Origin: Desulfobacula sp.
GTDB taxonomy: Bacteria; Desulfobacterota; Desulfobacteria; Desulfobacterales; Desulfobacteraceae
Length of the DNA: 64,000 bases
NCBI RefSeq assembly: GCF_030145145.1
Contig: NZ_JAQYWD010000012.1
Location: forward strand, 62,001 to 126,000
Direction of reading: 5' to 3'
Of the stretch, positions 62,562 through 64,000 are shown one piece after another (position 1 is the first letter of the stretch; each line of letters starts with the position of its first letter). A program made the position numbers and the translations under genes. Below the pieces are notes generated by a model. It was not told where the DNA came from. It did not search any database and was given only the letters and a program-made list of their open reading frames with translations.

Positions 62562-63749
62562 CTATTTTCTATCCTTCACGATGGCGCAATTAATTTTAGC
62601 TGTCTTTGCTGCTATAGACTGCCAAGAGAAAGAATTCTGAACCCGGTTTAAACCATTTTGCCCAAGTTCCCGAGCCAGGGTCTGGTCCGTCAGCAACTTG
62701 CAAATATGATCTGTCAATTCATCCACACGGGTACCATCTATTCTAAAACCGGTCTTTCCATCCAACACTGCACCACCTGTGCCGCCGGCTATTCCGGCAA
62801 TCACGGGTTTACCGCAGGCATTGGCCTCAAGAAACACCATGCCGAACCCTTCGGTATCCCCATTTATTTCACGATTCGGCATCACAAAGAGATCTGCAGC
62901 ATTGTACCATCGTGGCAGGTCTTCTTCGCTCACGTGACCAAGAAAATGAACCTGTTTCACCACCCCATTATCTTGAGCTAACTGCTCAAGATAGGGTTTA
63001 TCCTTTCCTATCCCTACAATAGCATAGTGAACATCCAACCCTTTTTTCCTTAAACAGGATAAAGCCTTTATTGTATGATCAAAACCTTTCCGTCGGCTTA
63101 ACCGCCCCACAGATAGCAATAACTTATTGTTGTCGCCAACTCCAATCTTTTTTTTAAGGTCTTCCGTTACCAATCCCGGCTTGAAGTGCTGAACATCCAC
63201 ACCTGGTGAAAGATTTATGATTCTGGATTCAGTAACCCCTATTTTTAGCAGCTCCTGTTTTGTAAACTCACTATTGGCAATGACACCGTCTGCCTGCCTG
63301 TATACATATTTCATCACACTTAATTTAACCGGTTGCCGCCACGTTGTAATTTCTTCACCGTGCGCATAAATAACCAAAGGGATTTTAAACACCCTTGCAG
63401 CAAAAAATCCAACAAGCCCCTCCGGAAGGACGCGACCGGCATGAACTATCTGGAACCGATATTTTAGCCCAAGCCGAATGGAGGCCCACAGCAATTTCAA
63501 ATACATGACCAATGACTCAGGTTTCAACCATGCGAACCGCGAAAGGTCGATACGATGAATCGTGTTTTCATGGTACTTATCATGGGCATCCGCACCAGAG
63601 ACATTCGCCGTTACAATATGAATGGCTTTCCCGCCCAAAAGCCGATAGACTTTGTCAAACCAGACTGCCGTTCCACCTTTCGTAGGTAAAAAGAGTTCCG
63701 TCAAAACAAGGATTGACTTTGATCCCTTTTGCAAATTTTTCTTATTCAA
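62562..63749 (-). CDS. Glycosyltransferase family 4
   Basis: The 395-aa GT-B enzyme has FLPTKGGTAVWFDKV near the start and the GT4 motifs LLSVGRLSRRKGFDHT and EGFGMVFLEANACGKPVIAG in the C-terminal half. The start is a TTG with AAAGG upstream at 11 bases, somewhat far. It is directly coupled to the exosortase-type ligase downstream. Confidence 0.88.
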   Translation of the reverse strand: MNKKNLQKGSKSILVLTELFLPTKGGTAVWFDKVYRLLGGKAIHIVTANVSGADAHDKYHENTIHRIDLSRFAWLKPESLVMYLKLLWASIRLGLKYRFQIVHAGRVLPEGLVGFFAARVFKIPLVIYAHGEEITTWRQPVKLSVMKYVYRQADGVIANSEFTKQELLKIGVTESRIINLSPGVDVQHFKPGLVTEDLKKKIGVGDNNKLLLSVGRLSRRKGFDHTIKALSCLRKKGLDVHYAIVGIGKDKPYLEQLAQDNGVVKQVHFLGHVSEEDLPRWYNAADLFVMPNREINGDTEGFGMVFLEANACGKPVIAGIAGGTGGAVLDGKTGFRIDGTRVDELTDHICKLLTDQTLARELGQNGLNRVQNSFSWQSIAAKTAKINCAIVKDRK

Positions 63750-63827
63750 TACGAAATTTACCTTTTTTGTTCGAAAAACTGGACAATAGCTCTTGCATCA
63801 GTTTCGTGAGTAATATTTGAATGAATC

Positions 63828-64000
63828 TTATCCGCGTATTACTGATAGGATATCTTTTATTGACTGCAATTTTGGATTTTGAATTATTAGAGGTAAAACT
63901 GCTCTAATAGCCTTCTCCCTCATATTTTTTTTTAAAAATGTATAGGCTAAATCCAGTCGTGCTCTTCTTATAGCCAATTTTACACCTTTAACCGCATTTT
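63828..64000 (-). CDS. C-terminal fragment of a gene running off the right edge
   Basis: The last 56 codons of an open frame are visible, ending in a TAA at 63828-63830. The helix-like, basic sequence (VKLAIRRARLDLAYTFLKKN, REKAIRAVLPLI) resembles the C-terminal helical tail of a family 2 glycosyltransferase, but the fragment is too short to be sure. It continues the minus-strand run with a 78-bp gap to the GT4 gene. Confidence 0.5.
   Translation of the reverse strand, partial: NAVKGVKLAIRRARLDLAYTFLKKNMREKAIRAVLPLIIQNPKLQSIKDILSVIRG

Noticed and set aside
63753-63827. TGGAC...TTGC sequence as a second sigma-54 promoter
   Set aside because: The GG-GC distance is 14 bases instead of 12.

Overview
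The window looks like a chromosome segment of a Gram-negative, Desulfobacteraceae-like member of the Desulfobacterota. That placement is an inference from gene content: a DUF3683-type lactate dehydrogenase fused to an iron-sulfur half, LolA-like and DUF1302 envelope proteins, a PEP-CTERM/exosortase-type polysaccharide locus, and many IS200-like REP transposase traces. No rRNA gene is present to test it.

Left part (1-16100) is mostly housekeeping and envelope quality control: an M16 peptidase lipoprotein (cut by the left edge) behind ppiD, tRNA-Ala(GGC), a PilZ protein, a DegP-type protease, a two-component system, an ABC-F ATPase (uup), a LolA-like plus DUF1302 outer-membrane pair, a response regulator with TPRs, and a class I adenylate cyclase-like protein. 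Palindromic repeats with GGGGTCAGGC ends sit in the gaps, usually touching a stop codon.

The accessory island (16100-23300) holds a HDOD gene whose 3' end runs into a repeat, a complete REP-associated tyrosine transposase (RAYT) element, an internally deleted 323-bp derivative of it in the same orientation, a HepT/MntA (HEPN/MNT) toxin-antitoxin pair between those two copies, two AAA ATPases with nuclease-like C-termini, and a MazEF-type pair with a clear promoter/operator. GGGGACAC element ends, some tandemly duplicated with flanking host bases, are scattered through it.

A conserved minus-strand operon follows (23100-32000): prfC, serC, serA, a 1206-aa FAD/Fe-S dehydrogenase, rsmE and a small protein. 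From 32100 to 37200 the DNA is again mobile-element rich: two palindromic repeats, a deleted copy of the AAA ATPase gene, a PEP-CTERM protein with a well-spaced sigma-54 promoter, an IS200 remnant with in-frame stops, and a 1.8-kb two-ORF insertion sequence with 24-bp perfect inverted ends.

The right part (37300-64000) appears to be an exosortase-associated locus, although no exosortase gene is inside the window. The first block (membrane protein, methyltransferase, cresol-dehydrogenase-like flavoprotein, RND exporter and exosortase-associated acyltransferase) may make and export a small acylated or aromatic molecule. The second block is a long minus-strand run for an exopolysaccharide: three glycosyltransferases plus one partial gene, two O-antigen-ligase-like proteins, AsnB-type amidotransferase, TIGR03790-like protein, PaaK-like ligase, formyltransferase, alpha/alpha-toroid protein, double VanZ protein, beta-helix protein and GH42-like hydrolase.
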